Shown here: one piece after another, positions 1-6,139 of the stretch
How the letters are laid out: each line of letters starts with the position of its first letter
Numbering within the stretch: the first letter of the stretch is position 1
Assembly (NCBI GenBank): GCA_023251275.1
Contig: JAHEZC010000031.1
Location: 935-11,119 of the forward strand
Source: Parafilimonas sp.
GTDB lineage: Bacteria; Bacteroidota; Bacteroidia; Chitinophagales; Chitinophagaceae
Direction of reading: 5' to 3'
Length of the DNA stretch: 10,185 nt
Made by a program: the position numbers and the translations under genes
The notes under the pieces: generated by a model
The model's input: the letters and a program-made list of their open reading frames with translations, nothing else
The model's database searches: none
Told to the model about the DNA's origin: nothing

Positions 1-783
1 GGGAGAATAGGCTGTCATCTTCAATGGCAAATCTTTTTCCTTTACAATCACATCACGATAAATATTGGTTATAGGAACTTCTGAAGTAGGGATTAAATAA
101 AATTGATCTTCCGTTACATAATACATCTGTCCTTCCTTATCAGGCAATTGACCGGTACTGAAAGCGCTGGCTTCATTTACCATAAAAGGAGGAAGGTATT
201 CTGTATATCCTGCAGCGGTATTGTGATCCAGAAAATATTGGATCAATGATCTTTGCAATTTTGCACCCTTCCCAATATACAGAGGAAAGCCGCTACCGGT
301 GATCTTTGTACCCAAATCAAAATCTATGAGTCCGTATTTTTTTGCAAGCTCCCAATGAGGTAAAGCCGCTGAATCTTGTGAAGGTTTATTGCCACCTTCA
401 CGAACAACTTTATTATCATCGGGGGTTTTACCAACAGGAACCTGCTGGTAAGGAAGGTTAGGCAAAAGCACTGATTTTTCCTGCAGGGATTTTTCCACTG
501 AAACAATCCGTTCTTTTGCTTTCTCTATATCGTCTTTTGAAGAAGCAACCTGTTGTTTCTTTAATTCAACCTCAATTATATTGCCCATACGTATTAAATC
601 CCTGATCTCTTTTGCGCCTGAATTCAGTTGCGATTGTATTGTGTCAATTCCTGCCTGTAATTTTTTTCTTTCATCATCCAATGCAATAATTTCATCAACC
701 AATCTCAATTCTTTAAAATTTTTAACAGTTAATCTTTCCTTTACCCATTCAGGGTTTTGGCGCAATATACTTACCTGTAGCAT
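1..783 (-). CDS. serS: Seryl-tRNA synthetase, N-terminal 261 codons (3' end outside window)
   Basis: Cytoplasmic class II aminoacyl-tRNA synthetase that charges tRNA-Ser with serine using ATP. Reading the minus strand from ATG at 783 gives an uninterrupted frame to the window edge. It starts MLQVSILRQNPEWVKERL, the usual Bacteroidota SerRS start. Residues about 28-105 form the charged, helical tRNA-binding arm. The catalytic core follows: HWEL near 142, GSGFPLYIGKGA near 163-174 and EYLPPFMV around 195 (motif 1 region). The TSE serine-binding motif is at residues 233-235 within LIPTSEVPITN. The frame ends at MTAYSP, just before the motif 2 arginine. SerRS is usually about 420-430 residues, so roughly 60% is present. 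It diverges from the gene at 841, with a good -7 box at 800-807. Identification is very secure. Confidence 0.97.
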   Translation of the reverse strand, partial: MLQVSILRQNPEWVKERLTVKNFKELRLVDEIIALDDERKKLQAGIDTIQSQLNSGAKEIRDLIRMGNIIEVELKKQQVASSKDDIEKAKERIVSVEKSLQEKSVLLPNLPYQQVPVGKTPDDNKVVREGGNKPSQDSAALPHWELAKKYGLIDFDLGTKITGSGFPLYIGKGAKLQRSLIQYFLDHNTAAGYTEYLPPFMVNEASAFSTGQLPDKEGQMYYVTEDQFYLIPTSEVPITNIYRDVIVKEKDLPLKMTAYSP

Positions 784-799
784 GCAAATAAATTTTGCG

Positions 800-807
800 C
801 AAAGATA
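800..807 (-). promoter_or_regulatory. -7 promoter element for serS (TATCTTTG)
   Basis: Read on the minus strand this is TATCTTTG followed by CGC, a perfect match to the Bacteroidota -7 consensus TAnnTTTG, 16 bases before the serS ATG. A TTG lies 13 bases upstream (823-821), shorter than the usual 17-23 spacing, so the -33 element is uncertain. Confidence 0.55.
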
Positions 808-826
808 GCTTTTGCCATCACAACCC

Positions 827-834
827 TAACTTTG
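827..834 (+). promoter_or_regulatory. -7 promoter element for the 841 gene (TAACTTTG)
   Basis: TAACTTTG followed by CGC matches TAnnTTTG perfectly and ends 6 bases before the ATG at 841. Transcription would start at or within a few bases of the ATG, giving an almost leaderless mRNA. The 11-mer TAACTTTGCGC recurs exactly in front of gcvP at 8002-8012. A TTTG at 811-814 is only 12 bases upstream, so the -33 element is uncertain. Confidence 0.5.
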
Positions 835-840
835 CGCCCT

Positions 841-1185
841 ATGATTGTATCCGATGACCTGCAGCAGCGGTGGTGGATTTTGGAAGCTAAACTCATAGAA
901 CGTTTTGGCAAAAAGCCCGACTTAGAAGCTATTTTATTTTTGATCGGGATGCAGGAAACGAATTTTATTACAAAAAAAATTACAAAAGAACAAAAGCAGG
1001 ATCTGATGCATGTTGCTGTTTGTACTGTGCTAAGCGGGAGTGGTTATTATGCATTGGAAAAATATGATGCTGATGGCTGGCCGCACTTTCAACAATTGAA
1101 AGCATTGCCGGGTACAAATCTTTATGAACAGGAAAATTTTTTGAAAGACCATATTTTACTTTATTTCGACCAGCGCGGATTTTAA
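841..1185 (+). CDS. Conserved-looking hypothetical protein, 114 aa
   Basis: Function not recognised. The protein starts MIVSDDLQQRWWILEAKL and reads as a soluble, mostly helical polypeptide with no signal peptide or membrane segment. Features include an aromatic WW pair at residues 11-12, a hydrophobic EAILFLIGMQE helix, a lysine-rich stretch (KKITKEQKQD) and a C-terminal FDQRGF. I chose ATG 841 rather than the in-frame TTG at 832 because 832 lies inside the -7 promoter box (827-834). It is followed after 10 bases by the prolyl isomerase gene, so the two are probably co-transcribed. Balanced amino-acid composition and a promoter placed right at its start argue for a real gene. It resembles short uncharacterised proteins seen beside housekeeping genes in Bacteroidota, but I cannot name a family. 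Confidence 0.8.
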   Translation: MIVSDDLQQRWWILEAKLIERFGKKPDLEAILFLIGMQETNFITKKITKEQKQDLMHVAVCTVLSGSGYYALEKYDADGWPHFQQLKALPGTNLYEQENFLKDHILLYFDQRGF

Positions 1186-1195
1186 AAAATAATAC

Positions 1196-1915
1196 ATGAA
1201 AAAATTAAGTCTTTTTATGGCCGGCATATTTATATGCCTTATTTCTTTTACACAAAACAAAACAAATACGTCAAAACCAACGGGGGGCACTGCACAAAGT
1301 ACAGTTAAAAAAAAACAGGATCAAATGGTTGAAATCATTACTGATTTTGGCAATATGGTGGTAAAATTGTACGATTCAACTCCTCTGCACGGGGATAATT
1401 TTATTAAGCTTGTAAAGGAAGGGTTTTATGACAGCCTTATGTTTCACAGGGTAATTCCCGGATTTATGATACAGGGGGGTGATCCTAACAGCAGAAATGC
1501 ACCGGATTCTGTGATGCTCGGGGCAGGTTCTGCGCCGGGCGGAATGATTAAGGCCGAAATAAGGCCTTACCTGATACACAAAAAGGGAGCATTGGCGGCG
1601 GCAAGACCTGACAATCCACAAAAAGCCAGCAATAACTGCCAGTTTTATATCGTACAAGGAGAAATACTGAATGATGTGCAACTGAATATGGCAGAATGCC
1701 AGGTAAGGTCTTCAAACCCTGCATTTACTTATTCCGATGCACAAAGAAACCTTTATAAAACAACAGGAGGCGCTCCATTGCTTGATCAGAATTATACAGT
1801 GTTTGGAGAAGTAATTGAAGGTATAGAAGTGATTGATAAAATTATTGCTGTTCCGCGGGATGCAAACAACCGCCCCCTGAAAAATGTCCGCATGAAAATG
1901 AAACTGCTGAATTAG
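1196..1915 (+). CDS. Secreted cyclophilin-type peptidyl-prolyl cis-trans isomerase
   Basis: Catalyses cis-trans isomerisation of Xaa-Pro bonds, probably during protein folding in the periplasm. Residues 1-20 form a signal peptide ([20 protein letters not shown]). Cys14 lacks a small residue before it, so a lipobox is unlikely. A Thr/Lys-rich linker spans 21-43 and the cyclophilin domain 44-239. Hallmarks are [15 protein letters not shown] at 83-97, with catalytic-type Arg85, Phe90 and Gln93. GALAAAR is at 131-137, NNCQFYIV at 146-153 and YTVFGEV at 200-206. An insertion around 155-190 (NMAECQV to NLYKTTGG) exceeds the minimal cyclophilin fold, as is common in Bacteroidota homologues. The start is an ATG after an A-rich leader with no Shine-Dalgarno, 10 bases after the preceding gene, which suggests an operon. 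Confidence 0.93.
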   Translation: MKKLSLFMAGIFICLISFTQNKTNTSKPTGGTAQSTVKKKQDQMVEIITDFGNMVVKLYDSTPLHGDNFIKLVKEGFYDSLMFHRVIPGFMIQGGDPNSRNAPDSVMLGAGSAPGGMIKAEIRPYLIHKKGALAAARPDNPQKASNNCQFYIVQGEILNDVQLNMAECQVRSSNPAFTYSDAQRNLYKTTGGAPLLDQNYTVFGEVIEGIEVIDKIIAVPRDANNRPLKNVRMKMKLLN

Positions 1916-1948
1916 TTGCTCCTGTTGGGCATATCAGAATTTTTATTC

Positions 1949-1956
1949 AATATTTG
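1949..1956 (+). promoter_or_regulatory. Weak -7-like element before gcvH (AATATTTG)
   Basis: AATATTTG keeps the TTTG core of the Bacteroidota -7 box but not the leading TA. A TTG at 1925-1927 lies 21 bases upstream, within the usual spacing. It sits 20 bases before the gcvH ATG in a 61-base gap, so a separate gcvH promoter is plausible but not certain. Confidence 0.3.
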
Positions 1957-1976
1957 TAAATATAAAACCATGCTTT

Positions 1977-2357
1977 ATGAATTTTCCGTCGGATATAAAA
2001 TATACAAAAGACCATGAATGGATAAAACTTGTTGACGATAACACTGCAATTATCGGTATTACAGATTTTGCCCAGCAGGAATTAGGTGACATTGTCTATG
2101 TGGACATTTCAGTTGTTGGCAAAACTTTACAGGCAGAAGACGTGTTTGGCACCATAGAAGCAGTAAAAACTGTAAGCGATCTTTTTCTGCCCGTTGCCGG
2201 TACTATTCTGGAAGTCAATACAGCATTGGAAAAAAAGCCTGAACTTGTTAACAACGATCCTTATGGCGAGGGCTGGATAATAAAATTAGCCGTTACCAAT
2301 TCTGCGGATATCAATGCCTTGATGGATGCCTCTGCATACGAAGCATTGGCAGGTTAA
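1977..2357 (+). CDS. gcvH: Glycine cleavage system H protein
   Basis: Lipoyl carrier of the glycine cleavage system. It accepts the aminomethyl group from GcvP and passes it to GcvT, and its dihydrolipoyl arm is reoxidised by lipoamide dehydrogenase. The 126-aa length is standard. The start [16 protein letters not shown] is typical. [13 protein letters not shown] lies at 31-43, and the lipoylation motif [14 protein letters not shown] at 57-70 places the lipoyl lysine at Lys64. Conserved [11 protein letters not shown] and [13 protein letters not shown] stretches follow. An ATG at 1970 is out of frame, so 1977 is the start. The next gene is VanZ-like, a pairing I recall as common in Bacteroidota. 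The partner gene gcvP lies at 8039; gcvT is not in the window. Confidence 0.97.
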   Translation: MNFPSDIKYTKDHEWIKLVDDNTAIIGITDFAQQELGDIVYVDISVVGKTLQAEDVFGTIEAVKTVSDLFLPVAGTILEVNTALEKKPELVNNDPYGEGWIIKLAVTNSADINALMDASAYEALAG

Positions 2358-2431
2358 AATTTACTCTTAGTTGGGTATGCAGGTTCAAAAAATAAGTTAC
2401 CACCTGGTTTTAAACTTTTTATTCATTTAAT

Positions 2432-2839
2432 TTGCCCGAAAAAGTAAAAATAAAGTTTGCGTTATTTCTTCCGGCTGTAGCATGGTTTGTTATTACTATT
2501 ATTCTCATGACGCTCCCCGGTTCAGACATCCCTCAAAATGATTTTTTAACCTTAATATATTTCGATAAATGGGTGCATATTGGCATGTTTGCTGTTCTCG
2601 TAATTCTTACCGGCATGCCATTTCTGAAAGCAAAAGCTGCTAACCGGAATCTGTTTTTAAGAATTGCCCTGGCTGCAATTTGTTATGGTGTTGCAATGGA
2701 ATTTGTGCAAAAATTCCTGACAACTGACAGGTCTTTTGAAATTTGGGATATTACAGCAGATGCTGCAGGCAGCTTTGCAGGTTACTTTATTCTTTTTAAC
2801 CGCCATAAGAAAAATTTGAAAGCAAAAGTTTCTGAATAA
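2432..2839 (+). CDS. VanZ-like family small integral membrane protein
   Basis: A 135-aa inner-membrane protein of the VanZ-like family, which is named for the teicoplanin-resistance protein; most members have no known function. Four hydrophobic segments are visible at about 8-27, 48-65, 74-95 and 108-122. Family landmarks are DKWVHIG (Asp45, Lys46, His49), GVAMEFVQ (Glu90, Gln93), Arg100, and SFEIWDITADAAGS (Asp106, Asp110). The C-terminus is lysine-rich. The frame between the stop at 2411-2413 and the first hydrophobic segment contains no ATG, so TTG at 2432 is the best start. TTG starts are unusual, and the start overlaps a TTAATTTG sequence resembling a -7 box. It lies 74 bases after gcvH on the same strand. 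Nothing here suggests antibiotic resistance. Confidence 0.85.
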   Translation: MPEKVKIKFALFLPAVAWFVITIILMTLPGSDIPQNDFLTLIYFDKWVHIGMFAVLVILTGMPFLKAKAANRNLFLRIALAAICYGVAMEFVQKFLTTDRSFEIWDITADAAGSFAGYFILFNRHKKNLKAKVSE

Positions 2840-2841
2840 TC

Positions 2842-2909
2842 TTTCTCATACAAAAAATAAGCCCCTGTAGAAACAGGGGCCGCAACCAAAACTAACTGCT
2901 TATGAGAAA
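2842..2909. repeat. 9-bp perfect inverted repeat enclosing a GC-rich hairpin
   Basis: TTTCTCATA at 2842-2850 is the exact reverse complement of TATGAGAAA at 2901-2909. Between them lies the 8-bp GC-rich hairpin 2861-2880 and an unpaired-looking segment CGCAACCAAAACTAACTGCT. The two arms could close a larger nested structure in RNA from either strand. On the plus strand the right arm contains the ATG (2902-2904) of a mini-ORF, so pairing would hide that start. Confidence 0.6.
2851..2880 (-). terminator. Intrinsic terminator-like hairpin, oriented for minus-strand transcripts
   Basis: GCCCCTGT (2861-2868) pairs perfectly with ACAGGGGC (2873-2880) around a 4-base loop. On the minus strand the stem is followed by TTATTTTTTG, a good U-tract. 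On the plus strand it is followed by CGCAACCAAA, with no U-tract, so it is a poor terminator for the VanZ-like gene. No minus-strand protein gene lies upstream of it before 3322, which leaves an unannotated RNA or a bidirectional barrier as explanations. Confidence 0.55.
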
Positions 2910-2940
2910 ATTGACTATTTTAAATCTTATTTCATTTTAG
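2902..2940 (+). CDS. Possible 12-codon leader peptide or decayed gene start
   Basis: ATG at 2902 opens a 12-codon frame, MRKLTILNLISF, ending in TAG at 2938-2940. The composition (Met-Arg-Lys followed by hydrophobic residues) resembles the first residues of a Bacteroidota secretion signal, as found on SusC-like outer-membrane proteins. The start lies within the right arm of a 9-bp inverted repeat. It could be a translated leader, the leftover start of a lost exported protein, or chance. No coding continuation is evident downstream. Confidence 0.25.
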   Translation: MRKLTILNLISF

Positions 2941-3321
2941 TCGCAAATGCAATGCCAAAAAGAAACAGAGGATGTTAAGAATTTTTATTTTTTAAAAAAG
3001 AGCGATTTGAGTTTATAGACGCAAAGTTCAATCAAAGTTTAATAAGAAAATGTTAAGTGTTAAGAACAATGTGGTTGATTTGTTGAAGAATTGTAAAAAT
3101 GTGATTCAAAAAAGCTTGTGGCTCTTCATTTACGCATTGGCCCATTCTTTATTTTTTTCCGGGTAATAAGTAACTCAATTTTTATTAGGGTTAAGATATT
3201 TGCTGCCTTGTAAAAATGTGCTCTCTTATTTTCAGTATTCATTGAACTTAAACCTGAAATATTTGATAAAATATAATAATCTGCCTAATTTAATATTCTC
3301 AACTTATAAATTTTTCCCATT
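2941..3321. other. AT-rich intergenic stretch without a recognisable gene
   Basis: Together with 2840-2940 this forms a 482-base gap between the VanZ-like and lactonase genes. It is AT-rich and has no open frame with protein-like composition. Minus-strand GAACTTTG (3029-3022) and TGCATTTG (2951-2944) each match TAnnTTTG at all but one fixed base and could start a minus-strand transcript toward the hairpin at 2861-2880. TGTTAAG occurs as a tandem pair near 3051-3064. AATATTTG at 3258-3265 is a weak candidate -7 box for the lactonase gene. Confidence 0.4.
3091..3220. repeat. 13-base direct repeat, two copies 117 bases apart
   Basis: TTGTAAAAATGTG occurs at 3091-3103 and again at 3208-3220, exactly. 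Both copies lie in the intergenic stretch upstream of the lactonase gene. The AT-rich composition makes a chance match possible; a pair of regulator sites is the other reading. Confidence 0.4.
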
Positions 3322-4194
3322 GTGACCGCTTCTGTCTTATACCCTGCACAATGCATCCTGGGCGAAGGGCCAATCTGGCATGGTGAAAGAAATAGCTGCT
3401 TTTGGGCAGATATAGAAGGCATGATGTTGTATGAATATAACACCGAAACTAAGCGAATGGAATCCTGGAAGTTCAAGCATCGGATTTCCCTCGCTGTGCC
3501 TTATGATGAAATAAATTTGTTGATAGCATTCCAGGGAGGATTAGCTAAGTTTGATTTGAATACCGGAGCGTTTACTGAACTTTTGGATATTGATAAAGAA
3601 ATCCGGGACAATCGCTGCAATGACGGGGCATGTGACAGCGAAGGGAGATTGTGGATCGGCACAATGAATACTTATCTTACTCAGGGGGCAGGCTCCTTAT
3701 ATTGTGTGGACAAAAATTTTGTATTGAAGAAGAAACTTGAGCATGTTTCCATATCAAACGGATTGACATGGTCACCCGACAACAAAACCTTGTACTATAT
3801 TGACAGTCCTTCACAAATGGTGCAGGCATTTTCATTTGATGCTGAATCGGGTGATATAACTTTTCAAAGAAAAGCGATTGGTATCCCGTCAGAAATGGGA
3901 ACGCCGGATGGCATGGCTATAGATGAGGAAGGAATGTTATGGATTGCACATTGGGGCGGCTTCGGTGTTTATCGCTGGAATCCGTTAAACGGAAAATTAA
4001 TTAATAAAATAGAGGTTCCGGCGCCCCAGGTATCTTCCTGTGCATTTTGCGGGAAAGATATGGATGAATTAATCATTACAACTGCAAGGGAAAATATGAC
4101 AATGGAAGAGTGGAAAAAATACCCGCATAGCGGTGATGTGTTTATAGCAAAACCGGGTGTAAAAGGAATTGCAGCTAATAAATGCAGGCTTTAA
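3322..4194 (+). CDS. SMP-30/gluconolactonase/regucalcin-family lactonase
   Basis: A 290-aa six-bladed beta-propeller of the family that hydrolyses sugar lactones to aldonic or aldaric acids with one divalent metal ion. Metal-site residues known from regucalcin are all present: Glu15 in LGEGPIWH, Asn146 in SNGLTWSPD and Asp196 in TPDGMAIDEEG. The substrate-side motif RCNDGACDSEGRLWIGTMN is at 98-116 with Asn100 and Asp101. IAHWGGFGVYRWNP follows at 208-221. There is no signal peptide, so it is cytoplasmic. The only usable start after the in-frame stop at 3307-3309 is GTG 3322, which gives a family-typical N-terminus. The dehydrogenase gene follows after 33 bases. Together they fit a dehydrogenase-lactonase pair of non-phosphorylative sugar oxidation. 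The exact substrate cannot be read from the sequence. Confidence 0.92.
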   Translation: MTASVLYPAQCILGEGPIWHGERNSCFWADIEGMMLYEYNTETKRMESWKFKHRISLAVPYDEINLLIAFQGGLAKFDLNTGAFTELLDIDKEIRDNRCNDGACDSEGRLWIGTMNTYLTQGAGSLYCVDKNFVLKKKLEHVSISNGLTWSPDNKTLYYIDSPSQMVQAFSFDAESGDITFQRKAIGIPSEMGTPDGMAIDEEGMLWIAHWGGFGVYRWNPLNGKLINKIEVPAPQVSSCAFCGKDMDELIITTARENMTMEEWKKYPHSGDVFIAKPGVKGIAANKCRL

Positions 4195-4227
4195 AAAAAG
4201 GAATAAAATATTTAACGAACGCAGATT

Positions 4228-5004
4228 ATGCCTGAAAAAATATTTGATAAGCAGGTAGCTATCGTTACGGGAGCAGGCGTGGGCATAGGATTTGAAATAT
4301 GCAGGGAGCTTGCATTGAATGGCGCTATTGTGATACTAAATGATATTGATGAAAGTCTTGTTGCAAAAGCAACTGGCATAATCAATAAAGAGTGCAGTGA
4401 GAATAAATGTTATGCCGCTGCAGGTGATGTTTCAGACATAGCTTTTATCACGACTATGGTTTCAGATACAGTAAAGCAATTCGGCAAACTGAACATAACT
4501 ATCGCCAATGCAGGCATTACTTTGTTCGGAGATTTTTTTACTTATACGCCTGAAGCTTTTTATAAAGTAATGCAGGTAAATCTTGGTGGCAGTTTTTTTC
4601 TTGCACAGGCAGCGGCACGTCAGATGAAACTACAGGAAAACGGCGGCAGTATTTTATTTATGTCATCTGTTACCGGGCACCAGGCACATAAAAATTTAGC
4701 AGCTTACGGCATGACAAAGGCCGCTCTTGAAATGCTTGCAAAAAATTTAGTGATAGAGCTTTCTCCTTTTCGTATCAATGTGAATGCACTTGCACCCGGC
4801 GCTACACTTACTGAGAGAACCGTTGATGATGCCGGTTATGAAAGTACCTGGTCCCGGATCACGCCGATGGGCCGTCCGGCCACTACATTGGATATTGCAC
4901 ATGCAGCGTTATTTCTTGTCTCAGAAAAAGCAAAACACATTACCGGGCAGAGCCTGATTATAGATGGTGGTTGGACATCCATAAGCCCTTCTCCCTTTGA
5001 GTAG
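4228..5004 (+). CDS. Classical short-chain dehydrogenase/reductase (SDR), probably NAD-dependent
   Basis: A 258-aa cytoplasmic oxidoreductase with a Rossmann fold. The dinucleotide motif TGAGVGIG is at 14-21. An acidic Asp39 at the end of the second strand (VILNDID) favours NAD over NADP. GDVS at 66-69, NAG at 94-96 and Asn118 are present. The catalytic Ser147, Tyr160 and Lys164 lie in SSVTGHQAHKNLAAYGMTK. APG is at 189-191 and the C-terminal GQSLIIDGGW is typical of the glucose-dehydrogenase/FabG-like branch. It lies 33 bases after the lactonase gene on the same strand, so a sugar or polyol is a plausible substrate: oxidation to a lactone followed by hydrolysis. It is a classical SDR, not the extended epimerase-like type of known uronate dehydrogenases, which tempers a uronate assignment. 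Confidence 0.92.
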   Translation: MPEKIFDKQVAIVTGAGVGIGFEICRELALNGAIVILNDIDESLVAKATGIINKECSENKCYAAAGDVSDIAFITTMVSDTVKQFGKLNITIANAGITLFGDFFTYTPEAFYKVMQVNLGGSFFLAQAAARQMKLQENGGSILFMSSVTGHQAHKNLAAYGMTKAALEMLAKNLVIELSPFRINVNALAPGATLTERTVDDAGYESTWSRITPMGRPATTLDIAHAALFLVSEKAKHITGQSLIIDGGWTSISPSPFE

Positions 5005-5026
5005 ATAAAACGCTTTCTTAAAGAGA

Positions 5027-5908
5027 TTATAATCTTATTTTTTCGGGCAAATATTTAGCTATGAGATTTTCGTAATATGGTCTTAATTCTTCTACCACAG
5101 GCGGTTTCGGGCTTTTTGAATAAAGATCATAAGGATTAAATTTTTTTACCCATTGAAACATTTCACGGTCATGATCGTCCATCAGGTGTTCATAAGCATG
5201 TTCCCGGTGCTGTGCGTAAAATGAATGATAACGTATCATATATAAGGCCGGTTCAGGCAGGTAATCTTTCGTAATGTGGTATAAATATTCATCGTGTCCC
5301 CAACTCATGAGCACATTGCGCAAACCACAGCCTTCTTCATAGATACCATATTTTGAATTGTATTTTTCTTCACCATTATCAGGATTGTATTCAAAGAATT
5401 CAGGATAAACCACTTTGTCGGAAAATTTGCAGCCGACAGGAAATGTATCACCAACTACTGCCCATTGCGGTTCACCGAACAGGCACAATACTTTGCCCAT
5501 GTCATGGATAAATCCTGTCAATACAAACCAGTCAGGGTGTCCGTCTTCACGTATGGCCTCTCCTGTCTGCAACAGGTGCTGCAACTGGTCAAGTTCAATA
5601 TCCGGATCAGAATCATCAACCAGTGTGTTGAGAAAATCCATCGCCTCCCATACTTTCATTTCCTTCCGGTTGAACTGCAGAAATTCTTTTCTTTTCTCCT
5701 GCACAAAATCATAGGTCTGGTAAGTATGATTGAGGCGGTAAAACTCACGAACAGTATCCCGTGCCGGTTTATCATAATTGCGAAACTCTTCTTTTGCCTT
5801 GGCAGGTGTATCGGCTTCAGGATATCTTTCCAGTACATCTTCTTCCCATTCTTCTATGCTTTGCAATGGATTGATCTCTGCTGCTGAAAATGAAGTATAT
5901 TCTTTCAT
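5027..5908 (-). CDS. MIOX: Inositol oxygenase (myo-inositol to D-glucuronate)
   Basis: Diiron HD-domain oxygenase that cleaves myo-inositol with O2 to D-glucuronate. The 293-aa product is close to animal MIOX (about 285 aa). All six iron ligands of the family are visible: His111 ([11 protein letters not shown]), His135 and Asp136 (IHDMGK), His205 (MSWGHDEY), His228 (IRYHSF) and Asp261 (NPYDLY). Lys139 corresponds to a substrate-contacting lysine. [18 protein letters not shown] (143-160) and LRPYY near the end are nearly invariant family stretches. The frame is open upstream to an ATG at 6076, but that 56-residue extension has no family character, so ATG 5908 is chosen. It has no signal peptide. 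The gene converges on the dehydrogenase gene with 22 bases between stops. It lies 231 bases downstream of a LysE-type exporter on the same strand. Confidence 0.95.
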   Translation of the reverse strand: MKEYTSFSAAEINPLQSIEEWEEDVLERYPEADTPAKAKEEFRNYDKPARDTVREFYRLNHTYQTYDFVQEKRKEFLQFNRKEMKVWEAMDFLNTLVDDSDPDIELDQLQHLLQTGEAIREDGHPDWFVLTGFIHDMGKVLCLFGEPQWAVVGDTFPVGCKFSDKVVYPEFFEYNPDNGEEKYNSKYGIYEEGCGLRNVLMSWGHDEYLYHITKDYLPEPALYMIRYHSFYAQHREHAYEHLMDDHDREMFQWVKKFNPYDLYSKSPKPPVVEELRPYYENLIAKYLPEKIRL

Positions 5909-5928
5909 AACTGATGGTTTTGTGGCGC

Positions 5929-5936
5929 TAAATTTA
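5929..5936 (-). promoter_or_regulatory. Weak -7-like element before inositol oxygenase (TAAATTTA)
   Basis: On the minus strand TAAATTTA followed by GCGCC matches TAnnTTTG except for the last base. It lies 20 bases upstream of the ATG at 5908. If used, it supports 5908 over the far upstream ATG at 6076, since that ATG would not be transcribed from here. Confidence 0.3.
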
Positions 5937-6139
5937 CGAATTTTATACAGTGAGCAGTTATTTTTTATAAGAGAATATGAAATGCGAACGGGGGAAAAAT
6001 AAAATCTTACAACTAACTTTTCACCACAATTCAAAATACCAGTTTCAATAAATGCTTTGGTGGAAATATTTTGCAAATCTTATTGAAGCAGCATACACGG
6101 TTCTTTTAATTGGTTAAAAAAGTTCAGCTCAGGCAAATA

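Noticed and set aside
3051..3064. Tandem TGTTAAG copies as a short tandem repeat or CRISPR-like feature
   Set aside because: Only two adjacent 7-base copies in AT-rich DNA; no spacers, no array.
5024..5040. Palindrome AGATTATAATCT followed by a T-run between the convergent SDR and MIOX genes, as a terminator
   Set aside because: The stem is almost all A-T, has no room for a loop without opening the centre, and overlaps the MIOX stop codon; too weak to call.
5415..6002. Several plus-strand open frames across the inositol oxygenase gene
   Set aside because: They lie opposite a secure MIOX coding sequence and have cysteine/serine-rich translations typical of antisense shadows.
6020..6068. Imperfect inverted repeat TTTCACCA / TGGTGGAAA upstream of inositol oxygenase
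   Set aside because: Needs a bulge, has a loop of more than 25 bases and no supporting context; likely chance.
5909..6076. 56-residue N-terminal extension of inositol oxygenase from the in-frame ATG at 6076
   Set aside because: The extension has no similarity to MIOX N-termini, is poor in protein-like pattern, and a -7-like box lies between it and ATG 5908. The 293-aa product already matches family length.
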